The position numbers and the translations under genes are program-made. DNA of 64,000 nt from a virus, in IMG/VR virus record IMGVR_UViG_3300021168_000016, positions 1 to 64,000 of that record; one strand, given 5' to 3'. Within the stretch, counting starts at the first letter, position 1. Every line of letters begins with the position of its first letter. The notes beneath the pieces were generated by a model. That model was not told where the DNA came from. It made no database searches and worked only from the letters and a program-made list of their open reading frames with translations. Positions 53,307 through 60,542 of the stretch are shown here, one piece after another.

Positions 53307-53353
53307 GGGTATGCCATGCACCGCTGTACTAGCGGTAAGGCACCATACCCTAG
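53307..53353 (-). promoter_or_regulatory. Extended hairpin between the two module genes
   Basis: CTAGGGTATG (about 53,304-53,313) pairs with CATACCCTAG (about 53,344-53,353), and an inner ACCGCT/AGCGGT stem lies between them. A TACTAGCGGTA string inside it resembles the shared promoter motif on the other strand. May be an intercistronic processing or regulatory hairpin. Confidence 0.45.
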
Positions 53354-53373
53354 ACGCAAACTACGTGTACCAA

Positions 53374-53787
53374 CTAGACGGTTGCTGAACCATCCTTACC
53401 CTTTCCCTTTGCGGGAATTGGGGTTGGCATCTTGGCCTTGAGTTCTTCCATCTTGGCCTTGACAGTAGCCAATTGCGCCTTGAGTGTGTCCGGCGGGGTT
53501 GGCATGGTTGCCCCACGTCCCCTACCGGAACGTTCCTTGCGGACAATATCCTCAGTCGCAAGGACTCGGAATGCATCCGTGCCGATATACTCAAGTACAC
53601 CGTCCCCGTATGCATCCTTACCGCGCGGTACGAATCCCTCATTCGTCCGAACGTATGCAACGTCGGAAGGGTAGATACCACCCTTCCATTCAGGGGAAGA
53701 TTCGCGGACTAGGAACTTAATCTGTTCCCCTGTCAACGTAGCGCCAACATATTCGCGGGTTGCCTTCTCAATTCGGGTATCGTTTGC
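53374..53787 (-). CDS. Hypothetical protein of the inserted module
   Basis: 137 residues from the ATG at 53,787 (AGGAGA ten bases upstream); a longer frame to 53,880 is unlikely. A folded part (1-100; TREYVGATLTGEQIKFLVRE, YPSDVAYVRTNEGFVP) is followed by a coiled, Lys/Pro-rich tail (LKAQLATVKAKMEELKAKMP). GC-rich codon use. Partner of the 83-residue gene in a small leftward operon. Function unknown. Confidence 0.6.
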   Translation of the reverse strand, partial: ANDTRIEKATREYVGATLTGEQIKFLVRESSPEWKGGIYPSDVAYVRTNEGFVPRGKDAYGDGVLEYIGTDAFRVLATEDIVRKERSGRGRGATMPTPPDTLKAQLATVKAKMEELKAKMPTPIPAKGKGKDGSATV

Positions 53788-54321
53788 CATGATGTGTGTA
53801 TCTCCTGTGCATAGGGGTTTACCCTTATGCCTGTGCTCAGGTATCAGGTTACCCTGTATACCCTGTCCCTTTTGCTGCATACAGGTGAGCCATGCGAACT
53901 GCTAGGGCCTGTATGGTTGGTCGGACTAACCTTTGTACCCTGTCTTGGGTTAGCCTACGGCTCACCTGTCGGGTACGTTTCGCCATTCGATCCAAGGGGC
54001 AGGATTCGGGAAACCCTGCTCGGGGCTGGTACGCGCGTACGGGGTGCGAAACCCGAGCCGCGCCAATTGCAACCAACCGCCAACCGAACGACTACTTAAT
54101 CACTGTAACATGAGTGTTATAACGTAGGCTTGCATATGGGGTTTATACGCTTGTAAGTACCTTTGCTTGCAATACGAAAATAATTATCTTGACATGTTTG
54201 CAATTGGGGAATCTTGCACAGCAATTGTGTGCAATTTACACACACTTGGCCTTGATCGTGCGCCGAGTGCTGGCTTGATCGGTGCGCCTATAGTAAGGAT
54301 GCGTCTAAACCCTAGATTCTA
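53788..54321. other. GC-rich noncoding region with many inverted repeats, then AT-rich iteron-like part
   Basis: No convincing gene. GGTGAGCC at about 53,884 pairs with GGCTCACC at about 53,959. GCTCGGG at about 54,019 pairs with CCCGAGC at about 54,052, around a GTACGCGCGTAC palindrome (about 54,029-54,040). From 54,160 on, several TTGCAAT/GCAATTG copies and TTGACA occur, with a GTGCGCCGAGT copy near 54,258. Could be a regulatory region or origin-like segment. Confidence 0.4.
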
Positions 54322-54485
54322 ATGGCCTTATGCTATGTGTATGAAAATAAAGGGTTTAGCAAATTGGGCATTTTGACGACGAGCCGGCGGAGGGCAGCCG
54401 ACGACGAAGATGTATATAGAGCCATAATAGGAGCTGGAGGACGTAGAGCAGGTAAATATAGAACAAAAAGAAGAAAACGAAGCTG

Positions 54486-54505
54486 TAGATTCTACCTCAT
54501 AGAAT
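54486..54505 (-). terminator. Hairpin downstream of a 31-residue frame
   Basis: AGATTCT pairs with AGAATCT around a six-base loop. On the minus strand it is followed by a T-rich stretch after a short spacer, and on the plus strand by TAATATTT. Could work in both directions. Confidence 0.45.
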
Positions 54506-54506
54506 C

Positions 54507-54602
54507 TTAATATTTAACAACGACGCAGAGGAGGATGTAGAACGCTCTTGCTCTGCTAATAAAGATGTATCTTACTCCTATTAGGATGTTGTTTCCTGTC
54601 AT
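54507..54602 (-). CDS. Possible 31-residue membrane peptide
   Basis: ATG at 54,602 with AGGAGG eight bases upstream, encoding MTGNNILIGVRYIFISRARA then FYILLCVVVKY. Hydrophobic, basic, stop followed by a hairpin. A gene-like arrangement in a gap between plus-strand genes, but the short length makes the call uncertain. Toxin-like size only. Confidence 0.35.
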   Translation of the reverse strand: MTGNNILIGVRYIFISRARAFYILLCVVVKY

Positions 54603-54650
54603 AACAGATTCCTCCTAGCTAAAAAGAGGTGAAATATTTTTCTGGCATAA

Positions 54651-54682
54651 CTGCTATAGAACTGAGGTATATACTATAGCAG
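54651..54682 (+). promoter_or_regulatory. Promoter with flanking operator-like inverted repeat
   Basis: GAGGTATATACT (TATACT at 54,670-54,675) is bracketed by a perfect 9-bp inverted repeat CTGCTATAG (54,651-54,659) and CTATAGCAG (54,674-54,682). Ideal layout for a repressor covering the -10, ahead of the gene at 54,702. Confidence 0.55.
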
Positions 54683-54701
54683 GAGGAAAGAGGAGGTAGC
54701 C

Positions 54702-55139
54702 ATGATTAAACCTACTATAGACTATCCCAAAGAATATCAAGCCTATTGTGACGCTAAGTTCAGATGTAATAATCCAAACAACAATGAGTATCCTTACTAT
54801 GGCGGACGAGGCATCGCGTTCCTATATAGAAGTTTCGAGCAGTTCATAGAGGACCTTGGCAAGCGTCCAGAGGGAATGACGCTTGATAGAATTGATAATG
54901 ATGGACACTATCAGCCTGGCAACTGTAGATGGGCTACAAGGATAGAGCAAGCAGGCAATAGAAAGAGGAGGATTGCTCCTAGGAGGATTGTCACGTGCGA
55001 ACTGCCATTGGAAATGTTCATTAGATTAGAAGCAGCTAGGAGAAAGATTAATATGCCAATGAATCAGCTGCTGAAAGGGATGATCCTGGAGAAAGTAGAG
55101 GAGATAGAAAGAATTCTTACTGCAGATATCGCTGTATAA
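54702..55139 (+). CDS. HNH-like DNA-binding protein with C-terminal ribbon-helix-helix
   Basis: 145 residues. The pattern [60 protein letters not shown] then EQAGNRKR is a widespread phage HNH-related family. The C-terminal 55 residues ([20 protein letters not shown]) resemble a ribbon-helix-helix. Possibly a mobile nuclease or regulator. AGGAGG precedes the ATG. Confidence 0.75.
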   Translation: MIKPTIDYPKEYQAYCDAKFRCNNPNNNEYPYYGGRGIAFLYRSFEQFIEDLGKRPEGMTLDRIDNDGHYQPGNCRWATRIEQAGNRKRRIAPRRIVTCELPLEMFIRLEAARRKINMPMNQLLKGMILEKVEEIERILTADIAV

Positions 55140-55396
55140 CCGTAGTTGAGGAGGAAGTTAGATGACGACTATGTTGTAATCATATGTATCGCGATATTTC
55201 TGAATCTTTCATGATTTAATAGCTCTAAACATCTTCAATACGTCTTGTAGAGCAATAGATTACTAATCACCTCCGTATACTGACGATGTTATTTATACTG
55301 ATCCTACGGTATTACCTATAGCTAGCATACTCTTCATAGAATCTCACAGGCTTACGGGTATACAATCCGGGGTATATAAGCATATAGGAGGCTTAT
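55140..55396 (+). promoter_or_regulatory. Noncoding region with GGTATA promoter
   Basis: Mostly AT-rich with no gene of note (a 5-codon frame at 55,161 follows GAGGAGG). At 55,371-55,380 GGTATATAAG lies 17 bases before the next start, and AGGAGG follows at once, giving a short leader as in other rightward genes. Confidence 0.45.
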
Positions 55397-55684
55397 ATGC
55401 TAAGGCATTCTCTCGTAGGTATCCTACTTGCTGTCGGCTACACAATACTCTCTCGATATGTACTCCACAGCAAAACTCTCATCATTACATCATTCCTTGG
55501 CTTCCTATTCGGCTGGTTCCTATATGATGTCATTAGGCTGATGATACGTCGTAGGAGGATAAAGATCTGCACACGACCTTTTCCTCACATCTGTAGAGTA
55601 AACGGACCTTGTAACGGTCTCCCAAACGATTCACCCGATGACGTAGATGAATTGAAATCGGATGCTTGGAGAGAGGCAGACTGA
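55397..55684 (+). CDS. Two-span membrane protein
   Basis: 95 residues. Two hydrophobic spans (LVGILLAVGYTILSRYVL, about 5-24; LIITSFLGFLFGWFLYDVI, about 28-47), then a basic loop RRRRIK and an acidic tail with three Cys (ICTR, HICRV, PCNG). AGGAGG precedes the ATG. Function unknown; placed in a run of small rightward genes. Confidence 0.65.
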   Translation: MLRHSLVGILLAVGYTILSRYVLHSKTLIITSFLGFLFGWFLYDVIRLMIRRRRIKICTRPFPHICRVNGPCNGLPNDSPDDVDELKSDAWREAD

Positions 55685-55698
55685 CAGGATTATAAAGA
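55681..55698 (+). repeat. 18-bp direct repeat, left copy
   Basis: CTGACAGGATTATAAAGA also occurs at 56,046-56,063. Each copy ends a gene and supplies the ribosome-binding region of the next. Together they bracket two small genes, hinting at their insertion or duplication. Confidence 0.5.
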
Positions 55699-55716
55699 AA
55701 TAAGGGTTATAAAGAA

Positions 55717-55890
55717 ATGAAAGAGGAAATTAGACAAGCATTTGAGGCTTCCTATCCACTAGCTAATTGGGAGATAAAACAGCTCGGTGAGCCTGTAGCT
55801 CGCGCTATCATGGATCAGCATACAAAACGCGAGTGGGAAGCCTTCCAAAAAGGTTGGGAGGCAGCTAAAGAGAGGTTTATAAAGAAATGA
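55717..55890 (+). CDS. Small helical protein
   Basis: 57 residues, MKEEIRQAFEASYPLANWEI then two further charged helices (HTKREWEAFQKGWEAAKERF). Its stop overlaps the next ATG (ATGA). This helical pattern is common in small phage accessory proteins, with no assigned function. Confidence 0.6.
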   Translation: MKEEIRQAFEASYPLANWEIKQLGEPVARAIMDQHTKREWEAFQKGWEAAKERFIKK

Positions 55891-56060
55891 AAGTATTCTT
55901 GCTTATATTCATTGGAGCTAGCCTATATATCAGTTGGGTGTTCTTCTGGATGGGCAGAAATGTAAATCATAACTGGCCATTTCTCCCATGCTTTATCATG
56001 GGATTTGTCTTCCCAATCTCTCTAGCCATTGCTATAGCAATTAAGCTGACAGGATTATAA
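55887..56060 (+). CDS. Two-span small membrane protein
   Basis: 57 residues: KVFLLIFIGASLYISWVFFW span, a short NVNHNW loop, and a second span CFIMGFVFPISLAIAIAI. Translation coupled to the previous gene by ATGA. Function unknown. Confidence 0.6.
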   Translation: MKVFLLIFIGASLYISWVFFWMGRNVNHNWPFLPCFIMGFVFPISLAIAIAIKLTGL

Positions 56061-56063
56061 AGA
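56046..56063 (+). repeat. 18-bp direct repeat, right copy
   Basis: Identical to 55,681-55,698 (CTGACAGGATTATAAAGA). Confidence 0.5.
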
Positions 56064-56064
56064 T

Positions 56065-56271
56065 ATGCTAGTTGAAATCACGATTAAAAGAGATGATGGC
56101 ACCGTCGTAATTAAAGCAGGAGGGAATGCTTTCGGTCAGATCGAATGGAGAGCTCCTCTGGATAATGGCTTAATCGATATGCAAGCCAGTAAAGTTCTAC
56201 AGGGATTTGTATTCATCTCTGATTTTACTTATCTAGATGTAGGAGAAATAGAATATGAGACAAGAGATTAA
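56065..56271 (+). CDS. Hypothetical small protein
   Basis: 68 residues, beta-rich, acidic (LVEITIKRDDGTVVIKAGGN; EIEYETRD). Its last codons overlap the next gene's start. Function unknown. Confidence 0.55.
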   Translation: MLVEITIKRDDGTVVIKAGGNAFGQIEWRAPLDNGLIDMQASKVLQGFVFISDFTYLDVGEIEYETRD

Positions 56272-56416
56272 ATCTTGGATGTATACAGCAGCACATGCTT
56301 GTAAGACGCTAGATAGAGATATGCAGGATCGATTAGGTCGTCAAGCAGACATAGCTGACCTAGCTGTTGTCATAGCTCGTGCCTACTATCAGGAGAATGA
56401 TAGCAATGAAGATTAA
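56255..56416 (+). CDS. Small helical protein
   Basis: 53 residues, MRQEIKSWMYTAAHACKTLD then DMQDRLGRQADIADLAVVIA. Overlaps the preceding gene by 17 bases and the next by 11. Soluble. Function unknown. Confidence 0.55.
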   Translation: MRQEIKSWMYTAAHACKTLDRDMQDRLGRQADIADLAVVIARAYYQENDSNED

Positions 56417-56659
56417 AGAAGTTAGATTCATAGAGGGTTAGGCATAATCCTTAGGGCAGCAATAGAGTCTCAGAGATTCGTAGCCAAAACTAAAGCAACG
56501 GGTAAGAGATTAGCGATACTAGATGGCCTCTACCAAGTTACTACTTCCTATTTATGTGCAGGATTCGTGATTAAGGATGGGCTGATTACATTCTGTGCTC
56601 CTATCCTAAGGAATAAGCTATCTTATTGGATGTCGATTGCACAGAGGATAGGAGATTAG
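56406..56659 (+). pseudogene. Frameshifted small gene
   Basis: An ATG at 56,406 opens MKIKEVRFIEG then a stop. The -1 frame continues for about 72 codons with a credible protein (GLGIILRAAIESQRFVAKTK ... YWMSIAQRIGD) to 56,659 but has no start codon. The two parts join into a normal-looking 84-residue protein if one base is lost at the GAGGG run. This is either a real mutation, a sequencing error or programmed shifting. Confidence 0.5.
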
Positions 56660-56660
56660 A

Positions 56661-56816
56661 ATGTATAAAATACTGGTGATAGTGCTTTATCAAGGGAATG
56701 TAGCTGTGACTACAGTTGGATACGATGAAAGGGATAGAGCAGATATCGCTTACGATAAGATAGCATCTACCAATAACGTCTTCATTGGAGATTTCAAAGT
56801 CATCAAGCTGTATTAG
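56661..56816 (+). CDS. Small hypothetical protein
   Basis: 51 residues, MYKILVIVLYQGNVAVTTVG then DERDRADIAYDKIASTNNVF. A common small phage-type alpha/beta peptide. Its 3' end overlaps the end of the convergent minus-strand gene by four bases. Confidence 0.55.
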   Translation: MYKILVIVLYQGNVAVTTVGYDERDRADIAYDKIASTNNVFIGDFKVIKLY

Positions 56817-57196
56817 GTCCTTCCCTTCCCTTGATCGTTACAAGCACGATTTCTGATGAATTTAAGACTTCTGCTCTGTATATCATGATAGGCATCAATC
56901 TCAGCAGCAGTCCTTAGATTATCAGCAGCTGAAGGATAGCCCCACTGTGAAGCACGATCACCATCAAAGAAAGGCTTTAGCTCAGGATTACGTTCATAGA
57001 GGACAAGGATAGCTAAACGAACACTAGGTACATGTACAGCGTAATCGATATCATAGAGGACAAATGCTCTACTGAGGTGAGCCTTAACTGTACGTCTAGC
57101 CATATCAAGTGCTTTGCCAATCTGTTGGTTAGAGTATCCTAGAATCAAGAGATTGAGTACCTGTATAGCTCGCGATCCTAGGATTCTTTGTTTCAT
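56813..57196 (-). CDS. LuxR/GerE-type helix-turn-helix regulator
   Basis: 127 residues. SRAIQVLNLLILGYSNQQIGKALDMARRTVKAHLSRAFV (about 8-45) fits the GerE helix-turn-helix, including the N-Q-Q-I-x-x-x-L ... T-V-x-x-H pattern. No receiver domain. Only leftward gene between plus genes, divergent from the HNH gene at 57,281, so it may control that promoter. Confidence 0.75.
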   Translation of the reverse strand: MKQRILGSRAIQVLNLLILGYSNQQIGKALDMARRTVKAHLSRAFVLYDIDYAVHVPSVRLAILVLYERNPELKPFFDGDRASQWGYPSAADNLRTAAEIDAYHDIQSRSLKFIRNRACNDQGKGRT

Positions 57197-57250
57197 ACTG
57201 TGTTGACAGTATATAGGTAAGATTCATGTATATATAGGATAAAAGACAGC

Positions 57251-57260
57251 GGTATATAAA
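57251..57260 (+). promoter_or_regulatory. GGTATA-type promoter
   Basis: CAGCGGTATATAAAG sits 10 bases before AGGAGG and 20 before the ATG at 57,281. It matches the AGCGGTATA core of the promoters at 50.3 and 52.0 kb. Confidence 0.5.
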
Positions 57261-57280
57261 GAATAGGAGGAATATAGAAT

Positions 57281-57709
57281 ATGCCACTAATCGCGAAGCA
57301 AAAAGAAAGAAGTATGAGTCCGCAGAAAGCTACAGCCATCACCTTGAAGATGCAAGGACTTACATATGAAGAAGTAGCGGAAAGAATGAACTGCACTCCT
57401 GCAAATGTTTCGCAATTGTGTCGGCCATCTAAGAACATTGCTTGGGAACTCAAAAGGAAAGCTAAATTCAGATGTCAGCACTGTAATACACCGATAAGAA
57501 CTGGGCATGTCCATCATATTGATTACAACGTTTCAATAGAGATATTCAATTCTATTTCGAATCTACTGTACTTATGTGATGCATGCCATAGCAAGTTACA
57601 CTGGGAAGGAGAGAAAGGAGTTAAATGGAATAAACAGGAAAGAATTAGATGGAATGAACAGAGGGTAAGAAAAGCAAAGCAACTTTATTATGTTAATAAT
57701 CATTATTAA
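57281..57709 (+). CDS. HNH endonuclease with N-terminal helix-turn-helix
   Basis: 142 residues. HTH-like segment (about 13-45; SPQKATAITLKMQGLTYEEV, then CTPANVSQLCR). HNH core: C65-x2-C68, GHVHHID with H78/H79, C99-x2-C102-H103, and a basic tail (KQERIRWNEQRVRKAK). Compact, freestanding; a mobile nuclease or repurposed DNA-binding protein. AGGAGG lies ten bases before the ATG; an internal ATG (residue 12) is also possible. A perfect inverted repeat GTTAATAAT/ATTATTAAC spans its stop. Confidence 0.82.
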   Translation: MPLIAKQKERSMSPQKATAITLKMQGLTYEEVAERMNCTPANVSQLCRPSKNIAWELKRKAKFRCQHCNTPIRTGHVHHIDYNVSIEIFNSISNLLYLCDACHSKLHWEGEKGVKWNKQERIRWNEQRVRKAKQLYYVNNHY

Positions 57710-57867
57710 CTTACTTGGGATTATGCAAATCACTTTGCAAAACAAAGAACTTTATAAAAAGGTGTTGAAAACAAAGGTAATTCTCCAGATGCAAAGGGAC
57801 GTGCGATAGGGTAAACTGGTAACGGTGTCCGTCCTGAGCAAAACGCGATGCAAGGCGGGTGGTGGGC

Positions 57868-57883
57868 CGAGCGCCCCCGCTCG
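57868..57883 (+). promoter_or_regulatory. GC-rich hairpin in a 215-bp leader
   Basis: CGAGCG with CGCTCG around a C4 loop, within a GC-rich leader (57,710-57,924) that otherwise holds a TGCAAA/TTTGCA inverted repeat and no gene. Precedes the small gene at 57,925. Confidence 0.4.
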
Positions 57884-57924
57884 CAAAACCTTCCGTGTCA
57901 ACAAAATTCTAAAGGAGACAATGA

Positions 57925-58062
57925 ATGAAGATACCAACAATAAAAGGTTGGAACAAAGTTCATTTAAACTATCACCGAATGCCGGCAGAAAGGACGGCGG
58001 ACAAACAAACCAAAGTCGACTGGAGAAAGGTAGTCAGGAAACAATTCTACAAATCACGCTAG
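57925..58062 (+). CDS. 45-residue basic protein
   Basis: MKIPTIKGWNKVHLNYHRMP then a basic C-terminus (DWRKVVRKQFYKSR). AGGAG lies seven bases before this ATG; a second ATG four bases earlier leads into a long frame of odd composition that I reject. Basic, nucleic-acid-binding type. It is the last coding unit before the structured region. Confidence 0.55.
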   Translation: MKIPTIKGWNKVHLNYHRMPAERTADKQTKVDWRKVVRKQFYKSR

Positions 58063-59180
58063 ATACGATACGACATAGTGGGGTTGGGATTCTATATTCC
58101 AACCCCAGTTTGATGTATCGCATATACATCAGTGGAGATAGGAATAGCGCGAGCCGGTGGACATCACCTTATACCGGTGGACAGGATGGGATGTCACATT
58201 CCTTCGGGAATGGGGCGCAACAGATAGGACAATCCAGCTATACCGAATTAGACCATAGCAGTCTAATCAACCCATGTGGATCCTATCGCAAACTAACCTC
58301 CTGTGGCCCAAAAATCTACGGTAGCGGCGTTAAAGACTTCAAATTTAACAGCTTACCCAACCCGCTACTATCAAAAGTCGATGCCAGAATCGAAAGACGG
58401 TCGACGGGCGATCAAGACCAAAAGAGAGTGGCACTCCTATCGATAAGGACCCAAAAGCGGAGCAATGGGAAGGCTAGCAGAATATGCGAAATGGCTAGCC
58501 AGACAGTCTTAACAATCAACAAAAATCACTGTCAATTCCCCGCCCGGCGAAGTAGGCATCAAGTTCATATCTATATGAACTTGGTCTAGTCAAGAGGCCA
58601 GAAGCCAATTTGACCCAAACAATCCTTGCTGTATCCCAGGTGTCCATCAACATAGAGTTGAACGGCAGTCATTAAATCAGCGTGACAGGTTGATTTAATG
58701 GTTGCTGTTAAGGAAGACGGGGACGGACAGAGCTTAACTGGATTGGAGTAGGTCATCTGAGGTGAATCTGCAAGGCAGAAGACAACGCGAAGTTGTCGAT
58801 ATTACTGCTCATCAAGATAATACAACTTGATGGCTATGGGTAGACTAGGCGTTATGTCCAAAATCCAACGTCACATGGATTTAGTCCACAAAGACGAGAG
58901 AGAACCGAATGGAGTAGTTACTCCATACGTGAGAGACCCAATTTGTGGTATGTGACGTAAGATTTTGGTGTAGCCGAGGCGCAAATACATCCAGCAAGAG
59001 TCGATAGAGTTGGTAATGTAGTTAACAACGCTAGACCTTGAAATCGCATGTGACATTTCTTGAATAATCGACAGCGGTCTAGTATTTGGAATGTCGATAG
59101 CTAGAGAGAAAGAGACTAATCGATTACATGATTTGGTGGATGGATTTGCTCCTTACGATACACCAAGCTCTTGAAAACAA
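58063..59180 (+). ncRNA. Candidate large structured noncoding RNA (about 1.1 kb)
   Basis: No credible gene, but many perfect hairpins: 58,079-58,107 (9 bp), 58,111-58,131 (8 bp), 58,197-58,212 (6 bp with a C-UUCG-G tetraloop), 58,247-58,267 (7 bp), 58,321-58,368 (7 bp enclosing a 6-bp hairpin), 58,472-58,500 (7 bp), 58,560-58,583 (10 bp), 58,670-58,700 (10 bp), 58,781-58,797 (6 bp), 58,810-58,832 (7 bp), 58,858-58,968 (8 + 9 bp across a 2x2 internal loop, containing a 7-bp and another 7-bp stem), and 59,031-59,082 (7 bp). Such density is far beyond that of coding DNA here. Size and phage context recall GOLLD and ROOL RNAs; no sequence match is claimed. Strand follows flanking genes. Confidence 0.55.
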
Positions 59181-59206
59181 ATCAGATTGTACTGGAGGAT
59201 AACAAT
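59181..59206 (+). repeat. Repeated translation leader (copy 1)
   Basis: ATCAGATTGTACTGGAGGAT then AACAAT directly precedes the ATG at 59,207. Near copies occur at 59,686-59,709 and 60,519-60,542, and a shortened form at 61,505-61,522, each holding the GGAGG ribosome site. Confidence 0.7.
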
Positions 59207-59632
59207 ATGAAAACACGGACGGTAGCTGAGTACATCGACAATTGCAGTAGCTGGATAGATTCAGACAAAAAGAAGCATGTGCAAGAACACGTCAAGAAGC
59301 TATGGGAACAATTCTGGCAAATGGCAGGGATAAAGGAAGGCGAAACGATCACAGAAGTTGGCGATTTCGACTGCATGGGATCGCAAGAAGCGGAAATCAA
59401 GGCTAGGAAGATCGCCGGTTGGACAGAATGGCTTGGTGAAGAGTCGACCTTAATCTGGAAAGATGGTCGGCTAGTGGCTGAGGTGATATGCTGCCGAGGG
59501 AGCTGGGACATGGTACTGAATGGAAAGAAGTATTACGAAAGTCTGAGGGAGCCGGTCTGGGTGGAAAGAGAGGTATGGCTGGCCGAAGTCAATGCACGGG
59601 CAGCTCTGTCAGGACTTGACAAATTGTCGTAA
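59207..59632 (+). CDS. Hypothetical protein
   Basis: 141 residues from the ATG at 59,207 (GGAGG in the repeated leader). Charged, Trp-rich (EQFWQMAGIKEGETI; GWTEWLG; WKDGRLVAEVI). No membrane segment or zinc motif. First gene after the structured RNA region. Family not recognised. Confidence 0.65.
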   Translation: MKTRTVAEYIDNCSSWIDSDKKKHVQEHVKKLWEQFWQMAGIKEGETITEVGDFDCMGSQEAEIKARKIAGWTEWLGEESTLIWKDGRLVAEVICCRGSWDMVLNGKKYYESLREPVWVEREVWLAEVNARAALSGLDKLS

Positions 59633-59682
59633 TCAGCGACATAGAGTGGATGGCTAACCAGCGTCCACTACTTGATGTTGAT
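59632..59682 (+). repeat. Intergenic hairpin element A
   Basis: ATCAGCGACATAGAGTGGAT ... TCCACTACTTGATGTTGAT. An AGTGGA/TCCACT stem with conserved flanks (GCGACATAGA and TGATGTTGAT) that themselves can pair partly. Same flanks at 61,445-61,497; the last element (63,091 on) is related. Confidence 0.65.
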
Positions 59683-59709
59683 TACAAACAGATTGTATTG
59701 GAGGATAAC

Positions 59710-59988
59710 ATGGCAGGCAGATTCGTTAGTCCCGATGAAATGCTCCGGGCTGCTAAAGACATGCAGCTTGAGGGTCGTGAACCAATCACAACTCGTGATT
59801 GGCAGCTGATAATCAACTTCATAGCTGCTAACACAGCAGATGGTCTTGAGAAGGCTGTCTGCAAGATGGCCAAACTGATATACAGCATCCCACTCAGCGA
59901 TTCAGACATAGAAGAAATTGCTGTATTCCAGCACAATCACAAGAATCCTTCAAGCCCGGAAGACGAAATGGAAAGGGCAAGGAGATAG
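59710..59988 (+). CDS. Hypothetical small protein
   Basis: 92 residues from the ATG at 59,710, after the second repeated leader; the longer frame from 59,650 would begin inside the hairpin element. Helical (TTRDWQLIINFIAANTADGL; EKAVCKMAKLIYS), acidic/basic C-terminus. Not recognised. Confidence 0.62.
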   Translation: MAGRFVSPDEMLRAAKDMQLEGREPITTRDWQLIINFIAANTADGLEKAVCKMAKLIYSIPLSDSDIEEIAVFQHNHKNPSSPEDEMERARR

Positions 59989-59990
59989 AG

Positions 59991-60512
59991 ATGGCGCGCG
60001 GATATAACCCGCAGCGGTTGACAATGACGGAAAGATTGGCTTTCTCGATGTCTAAGGACAAGAAGAAGGTCATATCTTTCCGTCACTCAAACAAAGGATG
60101 TCTGCCGTGGCAACGACATTTAGTTGTCACGTCATTTGCCAAGCAGAAAGAGAAGCCAACGGAGAGGAAAGTAATCCTCCCAATCAAGACAGGAGATAAG
60201 GTCCTGCATTCAGCTGGCGGGATAGGATTTGTGAGGAAAGTTGACAGCCGCGGAATCTGGGTGAACATGGATCCGAAGCATGGCGACAACCTATTCAACC
60301 ATAATCAAGTCTGCCGCCAATGTAAGATGATATTCGCGTCAGCAGACATTAATCGACTACATCGAGAGCATGGTCATAGACGTGAATATCCATACGTCAC
60401 ACAATCGCGGAAGATTAGCAAGAGCGAAGAAAGATATATGGAAGCCAAGGAAAGACGGACAGTCGCGCAATATGTTGGCGACAATCGGGAATTGATTCAG
60501 GTCGAGGAGTAA
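59991..60512 (+). CDS. Basic protein with C2H2-like zinc finger
   Basis: 173 residues. CRQCKMIFASADINRLHREH (from residue about 107) is a C2H2-type zinc finger. A KOW/SH3-like segment precedes it (KTGDKVLHSAGGIGFVRKVD). Basic overall. Likely binds nucleic acid. Starts two bases after the previous stop. Confidence 0.65.
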   Translation: MARGYNPQRLTMTERLAFSMSKDKKKVISFRHSNKGCLPWQRHLVVTSFAKQKEKPTERKVILPIKTGDKVLHSAGGIGFVRKVDSRGIWVNMDPKHGDNLFNHNQVCRQCKMIFASADINRLHREHGHRREYPYVTQSRKISKSEERYMEAKERRTVAQYVGDNRELIQVEE

Positions 60513-60542
60513 AATTCAATCAGATTGTACTGGAGGAACAAA

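Noticed and set aside
53849-54113. Overlapping open frames on both strands and a tRNA-like T-arm (GTGCGAAACC) near 54,044
   Set aside because: Frames lack ribosome sites, and no matching acceptor stem or anticodon arm could be built, so no tRNA is called.
54322-54510. 62-residue open frame
   Set aside because: No ribosome site, Arg/Gly-rich random composition, and its end runs into a hairpin.
57785-57870. tRNA-like D-arm (AAACTGGTAACGG)
   Set aside because: No T-arm or acceptor stem pairs with it.
57825-58589. 254-residue open frame on the plus strand
   Set aside because: Composition is Ser/Arg/Gln/Thr-rich and random-looking, the best ribosome site serves a different frame at 57,925, and most of it lies in the hairpin-rich region.
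58801-58870. Group I intron core (AGACTAG-like string)
   Set aside because: No matching P3/P7 partner, no S-type AAGATATAGTCC, and no split gene around it.
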